The position numbers and the translations under genes are program-made. This document shows, piece after piece, positions 1-6,064 of a DNA stretch of 13,868 nucleotides. This DNA is from DASYSL01 sp036003365 (GTDB taxonomy: Bacteria; Eisenbacteria; RBG-16-71-46; DASYSL01). The number at the start of each line of letters is the position of its first letter. The first letter of the stretch is position 1. Below the pieces are notes generated by a model that did no database searches, was not told the origin of the DNA, and worked only from the letters and a program-made list of their open reading frames with translations. The DNA lies in the NCBI GenBank assembly GCA_036003365.1, contig DASYSL010000017.1, forward strand, positions 1 to 13,868, read 5' to 3'.

Positions 1-702
1 CTTGCCCACGGCGAAGGGCTTCTCGGGGGTCGCCGGGCCCGCAGTGAGCGAGAAGTCGTCGAACCACACCTCGCCCACGCCGAAGATGCCGCCGCGCACG
101 AACACCATGTTGGTCGAGGGCGGCACGAACACCTTCACCTCGAGCGGCGTCCAGTCGTCGTGGTTGCCGGAGATCTGCTTGCGCGCCCATCCCATCTCGA
201 GCTGCGGATCGTCGGCCGGCTTGATGTGCATGAGATCGCGCATGCGCAGCCGCGGCACCCCCTGCTTCATGGATTCGATCAGCACGGTGTCGCGGTAGGC
301 CTGCAGGAGGAGATACGCCTTGCCCGAGAGATTGCGCGTCTTGACCCAGGCCCGCAGCGTCAGCTCCTTGCCGCCGAGGTGGTTCACGCCCGCCAGCGTC
401 TGGCTCCAGTTGAACCAAACCGGGATCACGTTCCCGGTATTGATGATGTAGAGCGACCGCTTGCCGTCGTGGGCCTCGGCTTGGTCCCAGCCGAAGCGCG
501 CCGTCGGCACCTGGGTGATCGACGAGTCCCAGCCGGTGGGGGAGAGCAGCGTGCCTTCCTCGACCGACGGATTGGCGAGCAGGTTCGTGCCCAGCGGCGC
601 GGCCGCGGCGGGGGCGGCCAAGAGGATCAAGCAGAGCCATCCGAGCGCGGCGGGGCGGGACCAAAGCAGAGATCGGGACGGAACCGGGCGCGGGTGCTTC
701 AA
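1..702 (-). CDS. Secreted protein with galactose-binding-like (CBM4/9-type) domain, partial
   Basis: This gene starts inside the window and runs off the left edge, so only its first 234 codons are present. The TTG start at 702 is chosen because a GAGGAG Shine-Dalgarno (708-713) lies 5 nt upstream and a clean signal peptide follows: a basic N-terminus, a hydrophobic stretch at about residues 18-29, and a likely cleavage after AAAA near residue 35. Residues 40-220 read like a carbohydrate-binding jelly-roll: NLLANPSVEEG at the start, GKRSLYI, repeated aromatic beta strands, and VWFDDFSL at the end. That pattern is typical of the CBM4/9 family, which binds glycans outside the cell. What follows this domain cannot be seen; it could be a catalytic, repeat or sorting domain. 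It is transcribed divergently from the lipoprotein at 826. The domain class is inferred from pattern, and no ligand can be named. Confidence 0.75.
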   Translation of the reverse strand, partial: MKHPRPVPSRSLLWSRPAALGWLCLILLAAPAAAAPLGTNLLANPSVEEGTLLSPTGWDSSITQVPTARFGWDQAEAHDGKRSLYIINTGNVIPVWFNWSQTLAGVNHLGGKELTLRAWVKTRNLSGKAYLLLQAYRDTVLIESMKQGVPRLRMRDLMHIKPADDPQLEMGWARKQISGNHDDWTPLEVKVFVPPSTNMVFVRGGIFGVGEVWFDDFSLTAGPATPEKPFAVGK

Positions 703-707
703 GGGAT

Positions 708-713
708 CTCCTC
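708..713 (-). promoter_or_regulatory. Shine-Dalgarno for the TTG start at 702
   Basis: GAGGAG on the minus strand lies 5 nt before the TTG codon at 702. It decides the start of the left-edge secreted protein. Confidence 0.7.
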
Positions 714-756
714 GGAATGGCGGGGGAGCAATGTTTGGTGCGGCGGCACTGCCACC

Positions 757-785
757 AGTCTAGCCGACGCGCCCGGCCGTGCGAA
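757..785 (-). promoter_or_regulatory. Candidate sigma70-type promoter for the left-edge secreted gene
   Basis: On the minus strand TTCGCA (785-780; 4 of 6 match to TTGACA) is separated by exactly 17 nt from TAGACT (762-757; fits TANNNT). Transcription would start near 750, leaving a leader of about 48 nt before the TTG at 702. It lies in the 123-bp divergent gap. Assignment is by motif and spacing only. Confidence 0.4.
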
Positions 786-813
786 GGGCGCGCCCGCCGA
801 GGCTCCGATCCGT

Positions 814-819
814 TAGACT
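814..819 (+). promoter_or_regulatory. -10 (TANNNT) box of a possible leaderless promoter
   Basis: TAGACT ends 6 nt before the ATG at 826, so a start site 7 nt after the box would fall on the A of the ATG. No Shine-Dalgarno precedes this ATG, and no -35 match is seen 17 nt upstream. This fits leaderless transcription as known from Deinococcus and actinobacteria, but is unproven here. Confidence 0.4.
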
Positions 820-825
820 TCGGCC

Positions 826-1554
826 ATGCGCGAGCCCCGAATGCTCATCGAGACCGCCCCGACCATCCGGCCCACTCGTTCCCTGGCTGCCGTTTTGGCC
901 TTTGGCTTCCTCGCCCTCGTGGGCGGCTGCAGCAACGACGACAAGACGACCCAGTATTCGACGCCCGAGGTGATCGCCGTGACCTCGGCCGATAGCGTGG
1001 GGCCCGGGCAGAAGCTGGAGGTCAAGGTCCACTGGCGGAGCACTCTGAGCTGCCAGAGCTTCCAGGGCGTCGGATTTCAGCAGCAGGACGACTCCACGTT
1101 TCTCGCTCAGGCCACCATTCAGGAAGTGCACGATCCCAAGAACCCGTGCACGGCGCAGGACACGATCCTGGAAGGCGGATTCACGATCGCCGATCCACCC
1201 GCGCGGGCGTTCCGCGTCGTCGTCTACGGGGCGCACGAGCAGGACACCGTGTTCGTCCAGGGCGGGGCCACGCCTGCGGCCGTCGAGCGGCATGACTTGG
1301 AGATCGTGGACTCGGTGACCGGAGCACCGGTGCTCGGCGGCTCCGGCGATTTCGTGGATCTCTCCAACCAGGCCCCCTTCGCCGCCCTGGTCACCAACTC
1401 GCTCGGCCTCGCCGACACCACGCTGGCCTGCGCCGGCGCGACGCGTTCCTACAAGCTGAGCGTGGTGGGCGCGTCGGGGCGCCGGGCGACATTGGTGTTC
1501 AAGGATCGTCCCGGCCATTGCGGGGTGCCGGAGCGGACCTGGGTGCGGCTCTAG
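826..1554 (+). CDS. Orphan lipoprotein with two beta-sandwich-like domains
   Basis: This 242-residue protein of unknown function carries a lipoprotein signal: a hydrophobic stretch at about residues 19-31 and lipobox LVGGC with the acceptor Cys35. Residues 46-148 read as an Ig-like beta sandwich, with alternating hydrophobic strands and a paired C76 and C108. Residues 155-242 resemble a transthyretin or carboxypeptidase-regulatory-like fold (VTGAPVLGG, then NSLGLADTTL, then YKLSVVG), with C202 and C232. Four non-lipid cysteines would allow two disulfides, consistent with an exported protein. I chose ATG 826 because a TANNNT box sits 6 nt upstream; ATG 841 in the same frame is the alternative and would shorten only the cytoplasmic n-region. 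Transcribed divergently from the secreted CBM-like gene. The domain calls are pattern inference; no enzymatic motif is visible. Confidence 0.8.
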   Translation: MREPRMLIETAPTIRPTRSLAAVLAFGFLALVGGCSNDDKTTQYSTPEVIAVTSADSVGPGQKLEVKVHWRSTLSCQSFQGVGFQQQDDSTFLAQATIQEVHDPKNPCTAQDTILEGGFTIADPPARAFRVVVYGAHEQDTVFVQGGATPAAVERHDLEIVDSVTGAPVLGGSGDFVDLSNQAPFAALVTNSLGLADTTLACAGATRSYKLSVVGASGRRATLVFKDRPGHCGVPERTWVRL

Positions 1555-1558
1555 CCGG

Positions 1559-1588
1559 TTGGGCCTAAGGCCGCCCCGGTGTTACGCT
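1559..1588 (+). promoter_or_regulatory. Weak candidate promoter upstream of the thioredoxin-like gene
   Basis: TTGGGC (1559-1564), an 18-nt spacer, then TACGCT (1583-1588) precede the ATG at 1640 by about 50 nt. Matches are 3 of 6 in each box, so this is only suggestive. It begins within the 85-bp gap after the lipoprotein stop. Confidence 0.22.
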
Positions 1589-1639
1589 TGATGGGCACCG
1601 CCCGCCGGCTTCTCCACGAATAGGGAAAGCGAACCGCAA

Positions 1640-2284
1640 ATGGAATTCCCCACCTGGATCGCCATGCGTGTCCGAACCGCTTTCGTCCTGTTCCTCGCAT
1701 CCATCGTTGCCGGAGGCCTCGCGGTCTTCGCTGCCGCCCTGGTGAGCGACGCCTCGTTCGCCGCCTCCAAGACCGTGAAGGGCGGCAAGGTCGCCGCGCC
1801 CGCCGGCGAGGCGACGCCCGAAGTGCACTGGCGCGACCTCGGCGCCGCCCTCACCGAAGCCAAGTCGTCCAACAAGATCATCGTGGCCGACGTCTACACG
1901 GATTGGTGCGGCTGGTGCCGGCGCATGGATCGCGACACCTACTCCAAGCCCGAGGTCCAGGCCTATCTCGACAAGTCGTTCGTGCCGGTCAAGCTCAATG
2001 CCGAAGCCGCCACCCGCGTGCACTACGCGAGCGGCGAGTACAGCTATCGCGAGCTGGCGGCGGGCTTTGGCATCAACAGTTATCCCACGACGCTCTTCCT
2101 GGCCCCCGACGGCAAGCATCTGGCCTCGGCCCCGGGCTACATGAAGGCCGAAGACTTCCTGAGCGTCCTGCGCTACTTCGGTGACGGCCACTACAAGAAT
2201 CAGAGCTTCAAGGAATACGAAGACCAGCTCGATCAAGCGCCGCCGACGGATGCGCCGACCGATGCGCGCAAGGACGCCCCTTAG
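1640..2284 (+). CDS. Thioredoxin-like protein, membrane-anchored or exported (WCGWC active site)
   Basis: This is a 214-residue thioredoxin-fold protein. Residues 13-34 form a hydrophobic signal or anchor segment, so the domain should sit outside the inner membrane. The redox motif WCGWC places the cysteine pair at C90 and C93, followed by RRMD, which is typical of the thioredoxin_7 / DUF255-like group. The conserved cis-proline is P149 in NSYPTTLF, and a glycine-containing strand follows (LAPDGKHLASAPGY). The C-terminus after residue 195 is a Pro/Asp-rich tail. The start is uncertain: ATG 1640 has an AGGGAAAG stretch about 10 nt upstream, whereas ATG 1664 (starting MRVRTAF) would give a more conventional signal peptide. 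Function is inferred as periplasmic thiol-disulfide exchange or reduction of a partner protein; the partner is not evident. The next gene begins within 50 nt and may be co-transcribed. Confidence 0.88.
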   Translation: MEFPTWIAMRVRTAFVLFLASIVAGGLAVFAAALVSDASFAASKTVKGGKVAAPAGEATPEVHWRDLGAALTEAKSSNKIIVADVYTDWCGWCRRMDRDTYSKPEVQAYLDKSFVPVKLNAEAATRVHYASGEYSYRELAAGFGINSYPTTLFLAPDGKHLASAPGYMKAEDFLSVLRYFGDGHYKNQSFKEYEDQLDQAPPTDAPTDARKDAP

Positions 2285-2314
2285 TGCAGGGAGGGAGCGC
2301 GCGCGGACTTCCCG

Positions 2315-2320
2315 AGAAGG
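2315..2320 (+). promoter_or_regulatory. Shine-Dalgarno for the GTG start at 2326
   Basis: AGAAGG lies 5 nt before GTG 2326 and favours this start over the GTG at 2284, which overlaps the preceding stop codon. Confidence 0.5.
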
Positions 2321-2325
2321 GCTGG

Positions 2326-2625
2326 GTGGTGGCCGAGATCTTCATCACGCCGCTCGGCACCGGCTCGCCCACCATCCGCGATTCGATTCGCGACCTCTAT
2401 CGCCTGGTGCGCCAGAGCGGGCTCACGCATGAGCTGACCGCGATGGGCACGCTGGTCGAGGGCCCCATCGAAGAGGTGTTCGCTCTCGCCCGCCGCCTGC
2501 ACGACGCCTGCTTCGAGGCCGGCGGCGGCACGGCGCGCGTGGTCACCTCCCTGCGCGTAGACGAGCGGCGGGGGGACGCGCTGACCCTGGCAGGAAAAGT
2601 GCAAGGAGCCCTGGACGGAGCCTGA
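2326..2625 (+). CDS. MTH1187-family thiamine-binding protein (formerly DUF77)
   Basis: A small cytoplasmic protein of 99 residues, the usual size for this family. Recognisable stretches are AEIFITPLG at the N-terminus, THELTAMGTLVEGPIEEVF in the middle, and RVVTSLRVDERRGD before a C-terminal helix with a conserved Lys (LAGKVQGAL). The family adopts a ferredoxin-like fold, and members such as MTH1187 and YkoF bind thiamine or related pyrimidines; their cellular role is not well settled. I chose GTG 2326 because an AGAAGG Shine-Dalgarno precedes it and the protein then begins at the family's first strand. GTG 2284, overlapping the thioredoxin TAG by one base, would add 14 unrelated residues. 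No thiamine biosynthesis gene or TPP riboswitch is seen nearby. Confidence 0.85.
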   Translation: MVAEIFITPLGTGSPTIRDSIRDLYRLVRQSGLTHELTAMGTLVEGPIEEVFALARRLHDACFEAGGGTARVVTSLRVDERRGDALTLAGKVQGALDGA

Positions 2626-2648
2626 GGAAAACACGGCTTGATTTGCCA

Positions 2649-2677
2649 GGGACAGGGGCGGGCTCGTGGAGTATGAT
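2649..2677 (+). promoter_or_regulatory. Candidate sigma70-type promoter for the NYN-S1 unit
   Basis: GGGACA (2649-2654; 4 of 6 to TTGACA), a 17-nt spacer, then TATGAT (2672-2677; 5 of 6 to TATAAT). The predicted start near 2684 gives a leader of about 255 nt before GTG 2939. This is the best promoter-like match I noticed in the window, on motif evidence only. Confidence 0.45.
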
Positions 2678-2688
2678 GCGGCGCGTGC

Positions 2689-2715
2689 CGCGAAGGCCCG
2701 AATTCGATCTTCGCG
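2689..2715 (+). other. Hairpin in the NYN-S1 leader (7-bp stem)
   Basis: CGCGAAG (2689-2695) pairs with CTTCGCG (2709-2715) across a 13-nt loop. It begins within about 10 nt of the predicted transcript start. No U-run follows, so it is not an intrinsic terminator. Confidence 0.4.
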
Positions 2716-2759
2716 TGCCGCTTCGAATACGGATCGTCGAACATCGTCAAGAAGACCGC

Positions 2760-2774
2760 CGGCCGCTTCGGCCG
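2760..2774 (+). other. Tight GC hairpin in the NYN-S1 leader
   Basis: CGGCCG (2760-2765), loop CTT, then CGGCCG (2769-2774) form a 6-bp all-GC stem with a 3-nt loop. No U-run follows. Confidence 0.45.
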
Positions 2775-2924
2775 CATCGGAAATCAGCGAATGGAAAACC
2801 CCCCACGGAGTGGACCCCTTCTTCGTTCGGCCCACCCCTCAATCATCGTGAAATCATCTACTGCATCGCGCGCGTCGATTCGCCTGCGAACCGCCGTCCC
2901 TCGCTTGTTGATTCGCCGCCGCAC

Positions 2925-2930
2925 GAGGAG
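2925..2930 (+). promoter_or_regulatory. Shine-Dalgarno for the GTG start at 2939
   Basis: GAGGAG lies 8 nt upstream of GTG 2939 and fixes the start of the NYN-S1 protein directly before its first beta strand. Confidence 0.75.
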
Positions 2931-2938
2931 ATCTCAAC

Positions 2939-4531
2939 GTGGAACCACGCCGGGAAGTCGCGCTTTTCATTGATCTCGAAAATATTCGCGAGGGCATCCG
3001 GCAAGCCTACGGCGTCGAGCTCGCCCCCGCGCTGCTGATCGAAAAGGCCCGCAAGTACGGATTGGTCAATGTCGCCCGCGCGTACGCCGACTGCGATGCC
3101 GTCCCGCCGGAGATGCTCCGCGAGATGCGCGTCAGCGGCATTCACGCGGTCGACTCCAAGTCGCACGTGGTGGGCGATGGCCGCCGCTCGGCGGCCGCAC
3201 TCGACCTGCTCATGGACCTGATCGAAACCCTTCTCGATCGCTCCGGCATTCCCACCGTGCTGCTCTTGTCGGGTGACCGCGACTTCGTGCGCGTGGTCAC
3301 CATGGCGCGCAATCGCTTCGGCAAGGAGGTCATCATCTCGGGCGTGCCGGGCACCGTGTCGGCGGACCTCATCGACGCCGCCGGCGGCAATTTCGATCCG
3401 CTGGAGGTGCCGGGGGTCGAGCGCGCCGCGGCGGGTGCCAGCCCCGAGGCGGTGACCGAGCGCCAGCCGGCAGGCAATGGGCGCTCGTACGCGCGATCTT
3501 CCGCACCCTCGCCGCCGGCGGCGCGCTACGAGCGTCCGCGGGTCGAGCGTGCGAGCGCACCTGCGCCCGCTCCGGCTCAGGCGGCGGCGCCCGCGCCCGC
3601 GTCACGAGCCGAGCGCTTCGAAGCGCCGCGCACGTCGTCCTCGTCTTCATCTTCGTCTTCGGATCGCGGGCGGCCCGGCCCGCAGTTCGGCCGCCGCGCC
3701 ACGCGCGTGACCCGCGGCCCGCAGGAGCCGGCACGACCGCGCTTGCCGCAGCCGGATGTCGAGGAGGAGCTGGCGCAGCAGGAAGCTCTCGGCGAAGGAG
3801 CGCCGGTGCCGGCATGGCAGCGCGGCAAGCTTGCCGAGCGCGCCGAAGCCATCGAAAAGCGTCTGGCCGAGCGCCGTGCCGCGGGCGAGCCCGTGCCGCC
3901 GAGCGCTCTCGGCGTGCCGGCGTGGCAGCCCGGCGATCTCGTCGACGGCACGGTGAAATCGATCACCGACTTCGGCGCCTTCCTCGATCTCGGCGGCATC
4001 GACGCGCTCCTGCACGTGAGCCAGATGGCGTGGCAGCACGTGCGCCATCCCAGCCAGGTCGTGCAGATCGGCGAGAAGCTCTCGGTGCGCGTGCTCGAGG
4101 TCGATGAGTCGAGCGGCCGCGTCTCGGTCGGCCTGAAGCAGCTCTCGGCCGATCCCTGGCTCAGTGCCGCCGACAAGTACGAGGTCGGCCGGCTGGTGCG
4201 CGGGCGCGTCAGCGGGGTGAAGGAGTACGGCGTGTTCGTCGAGCTCGAGCCCGGCATCTTCGGCCTGCTGCATGTCTCGAACATCTTCCAGCAGCCGTGG
4301 GGCCACCATCCCGGCGAGCGCTACAAGCTCGATCAGGACGTCGAGGTGCTGGTGTCGAAGATCGATCCCGATATGCGGCGCCTCGCTTTCGTTCTGCCCG
4401 GGACACCGATCGAGGCCACGCCTCAGCCACCGGTCGAGGAGACGGCGGCGGTCGCGGCCGGCGATACGGGGGACGATGAAGAGGCGGCGGAAGCCGCCTT
4501 CCGCTTCCGCGAAGGAGACGACGAGAGTTGA
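2939..4531 (+). CDS. NYN-domain (PIN-like RNase) protein fused to two S1 RNA-binding domains
   Basis: This 530-residue protein has three parts. Residues 7-155 are a NYN/LabA-type PIN-like domain: VALFIDLENIREG gives D12 and N15, D89/D93 lie in a helix, and LLLSGDRDF gives D113 and D115. NYN domains are metal-dependent RNA nucleases or their relatives. Residues 160-325 are a low-complexity Pro/Ala/Arg linker with nine serines in a row (233-241) and a charged helical stretch (273-317). Residues 331-407 and 414-487 are two S1 OB-fold domains; the first (ITDFGAFLDLGGIDALLHV, then VGLKQL, then DPW) closely resembles the middle repeats of ribosomal protein S1. The tail (500-530) is acidic. It is likely cytoplasmic, cleaving or binding mRNA or rRNA, possibly on ribosomes; that role is inference. 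The stop overlaps the next start by 4 bases. Confidence 0.88.
   Translation: MEPRREVALFIDLENIREGIRQAYGVELAPALLIEKARKYGLVNVARAYADCDAVPPEMLREMRVSGIHAVDSKSHVVGDGRRSAAALDLLMDLIETLLDRSGIPTVLLLSGDRDFVRVVTMARNRFGKEVIISGVPGTVSADLIDAAGGNFDPLEVPGVERAAAGASPEAVTERQPAGNGRSYARSSAPSPPAARYERPRVERASAPAPAPAQAAAPAPASRAERFEAPRTSSSSSSSSSDRGRPGPQFGRRATRVTRGPQEPARPRLPQPDVEEELAQQEALGEGAPVPAWQRGKLAERAEAIEKRLAERRAAGEPVPPSALGVPAWQPGDLVDGTVKSITDFGAFLDLGGIDALLHVSQMAWQHVRHPSQVVQIGEKLSVRVLEVDESSGRVSVGLKQLSADPWLSAADKYEVGRLVRGRVSGVKEYGVFVELEPGIFGLLHVSNIFQQPWGHHPGERYKLDQDVEVLVSKIDPDMRRLAFVLPGTPIEATPQPPVEETAAVAAGDTGDDEEAAEAAFRFREGDDES
3635..3661 (+). repeat. Poly-serine codon tract
   Basis: Nine consecutive TCN serine codons (TCG, TCC, TCT and TCA mixed) encode residues 233-241 of the NYN-S1 linker. 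Slippage here would change linker length in frame. The mixed codons argue against recent expansion. Confidence 0.8.
3785..3826 (+). repeat. Internal direct repeat, copy 1 (ALG...VPAWQ)
   Basis: GCTCTCGGC (3785-3793) and the 21 bases at 3806-3826 encode ALG and VPAWQRG. They recur at 3905-3934 with 19 of 21 identical bases in the second part. This copy has four extra residues (EGAP) between the two parts. Confidence 0.65.
3905..3934 (+). repeat. Internal direct repeat, copy 2 (ALGVPAWQPG)
   Basis: This second copy, in the same frame, encodes ALGVPAWQPG and leads straight into the first S1 domain (GDLVDGTV). Confidence 0.65.
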
Positions 4532-5253
4532 GCGGACGCCTGGCGGGCAAGGTCGCGCTCGTCACCGGCGCTTCGCGCGGCATCGGTCGCGCGCTCGGCC
4601 GGTGCTTCGGCGCCGAAGGGGGCGCGGTCGCGCTCGCGGCGCGCTCGGCGCCGGATCTGGCGGAGGCGGCGCGCGAGGTCGAGGCCGCGGGCGGCCGTGC
4701 CCTCGCCATTGCCGGCGACGTCTCCGATCCCGACCAGGCGGGACGCATGGTGTCCGAGACGGTGGACAAGCTCGGCCGCCTCGACATCCTCGTCAACAAC
4801 GCCGGTGTCGGCTGCCGCGGGCGCATCGACGAGCTGGCGATCGCCGATTGGGACCGCGTCTTCGCCGTCAACCTGCGCGGCGTCTTCCTGGTGACGCGCG
4901 CGGCCGTGCCGGTGATGAAGGAGCGCGGCGGCGGCCACATCGTGAACATCGCCTCGGTCGCTGGGCTCGTCGCCAACCCCGGCATCTCGGCCTACAACGC
5001 GACCAAGTTCGGGCTCATGGGCTTCTCCGAGTCGCTCATGCTCGAGCTGCGCCACGATCACATCAAGGTGAGCGTGATCTGCCCGGGCTCGACCGACACC
5101 CATTTCGGATCGGGGCCCCAGGGCGGTCCCGGCAAAGAGAATTTCTTGAGCGCGGACGACGTGGCGGACGCGGTGCTCGACCTCGTGACCACGTCGTCCA
5201 ACGCGCTGATCTCGCAAGTCCACTTGCGGCCGCTCATCCCGCCGCGCCGCTGA
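4528..5253 (+). CDS. Short-chain dehydrogenase/reductase (classical SDR, probably NADP-dependent)
   Basis: This is a 241-residue classical SDR with all hallmarks: the dinucleotide motif TGASRGIG (13-20), GDVSD (63-67), NNAG (90-93), and the catalytic tetrad N115, S143, Y156 and K160 (YNATK). Arg39 just after the second strand is where NADP-preferring members carry a basic residue. It would oxidise or reduce a carbonyl/alcohol substrate that cannot be named; 3-oxoacyl reductase-like enzymes are one possibility. The start is TTG 4528, which overlaps the NYN-S1 stop codon (TTGA), with GGAG about 10 nt upstream, implying translational coupling. The C-terminus (RPLIPPRR) is short and basic. The hydrolase gene begins 13 nt downstream. 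Confidence 0.9.
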   Translation: MSGRLAGKVALVTGASRGIGRALGRCFGAEGGAVALAARSAPDLAEAAREVEAAGGRALAIAGDVSDPDQAGRMVSETVDKLGRLDILVNNAGVGCRGRIDELAIADWDRVFAVNLRGVFLVTRAAVPVMKERGGGHIVNIASVAGLVANPGISAYNATKFGLMGFSESLMLELRHDHIKVSVICPGSTDTHFGSGPQGGPGKENFLSADDVADAVLDLVTTSSNALISQVHLRPLIPPRR

Positions 5254-5266
5254 TTCCCTCCATTCC

Positions 5267-6064
5267 TTGAGCCGCGAGACGGTTCGCCGCTGGAGCGCCG
5301 AGAGCGCGTCCGCGCGCGGCGTCGTCTTGATCGTGCATGGCATGGGCGACTACTCGGGGCGGCACGCCGGGCTCGCCCATGCCCTGGCTGCCGGCGGCTT
5401 CGACGTCGTCGCCGGCGATCTGCGCGGCCATGGCGTCGCCTCCGGAGCGCGCGGTCATGCCGAGCGCTGGGACGAGCTCTTGGAAGACGTCGAGTCGTGG
5501 TGGCGGGTGGCGAGCTCCCCCGAGCCTGTCTTCGTGCTCGGCGAGAGCATGGGCGGGCTCGTGGCGCTCGACTGGGCGCTCGCGCATCCCGAGCGCGTCG
5601 GCGCTCTGGTGCTGGCCGCACCCGCGTTCCGGCCCGGGTTCGATCCGCCCGCCTGGAAGCTCGCGCTGGCGCGCGTGGCCCAGGGCGTCGTCCCGGGCCT
5701 GGCGCAGAAGACCGGCATCGGCGGCGCCATGATCTCCCGAGCGCGCGAAGAGGCTGACGCGTTCGACCAGGATCCGCTCACCCACCAATGGATGACCGCG
5801 CGCTTCTTTGCTCTGTACCGCGCGGCCGCCGCGCGGCTCGTAGCTTCCGGACCGCGGGTGGCGTGGCCGACCTTGGTCCTGGGCGCGGGCGACGACCGCG
5901 TGGTCTCGATGCCGGCGATTCGCGCCTTCGCGGCCTCGAATCCGGGGCGGATCGAGCTGCGCGAATACGCGGGCGCGTATCACGGCCTGTTCCACGATCT
6001 GCCCGACGTGCGCCGCGCCGTGATCGAGGATTTGCTGACCTTCCTGCAGAGGAACGTGACATGA
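5267..6064 (+). CDS. Alpha/beta hydrolase, monoacylglycerol lipase / lysophospholipase-like
   Basis: This 265-residue serine hydrolase shows VHGMGDYSGRH (23-33, oxyanion-hole HG region), DLRGHGVASG (51-60, the strand typical of monoacylglycerol-lipase-like enzymes), nucleophile elbow GESMGG with Ser94, acid Asp210 (GAGDDRVVS), and His239 (YHGLFHD). This set matches the Hydrolase_4 / PldB-like group, which cleaves monoacylglycerols, lysophospholipids or short esters. There is no signal peptide, so it is cytoplasmic. TTG 5267 is used because the next in-frame ATG (5338) would remove the HG motif; no clear Shine-Dalgarno precedes it, so it may depend on coupling to the SDR ending 13 nt upstream. 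Its TGA overlaps the next ATG (ATGA). Substrate specificity is uncertain. Confidence 0.88.
   Translation: MSRETVRRWSAESASARGVVLIVHGMGDYSGRHAGLAHALAAGGFDVVAGDLRGHGVASGARGHAERWDELLEDVESWWRVASSPEPVFVLGESMGGLVALDWALAHPERVGALVLAAPAFRPGFDPPAWKLALARVAQGVVPGLAQKTGIGGAMISRAREEADAFDQDPLTHQWMTARFFALYRAAAARLVASGPRVAWPTLVLGAGDDRVVSMPAIRAFAASNPGRIELREYAGAYHGLFHDLPDVRRAVIEDLLTFLQRNVT

Larger units (their letters stand above)
2626..2938 (+). other. Gene-free gap holding a promoter and a structured leader for the NYN-S1 gene
   Basis: No convincing gene is present in these 313 bases. The short open frames in both strands lack Shine-Dalgarno sites and look unlike proteins. One stretch near 2716-2775 reads protein-like in the plus frame (FEYGSSNIVKKTAGRFG) but has a TGA upstream at about 2674 and no start codon, so it could be a gene remnant or chance. 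What can be supported is a promoter (2649-2677), two hairpins (2689-2715 and 2760-2774) and the Shine-Dalgarno of the next gene (2925-2930). Confidence 0.6.

Noticed and set aside
1555..1639. Intrinsic terminator after the lipoprotein
   Set aside because: GGCC-TAA-GGCC and GGTG/CACC pairings exist but stems are short and no T-run follows.
2689..2720. tRNA-like TTCGATC loop in the NYN-S1 leader
   Set aside because: The stem geometry does not match a T-arm, there is no acceptor stem and no CCA end at the right distance.
2666..2851. Small open frame starting near the TATGAT box
   Set aside because: It has no Shine-Dalgarno at a proper distance, the product is Ser/Arg/Ala-rich without features, and it falls in the predicted leader.
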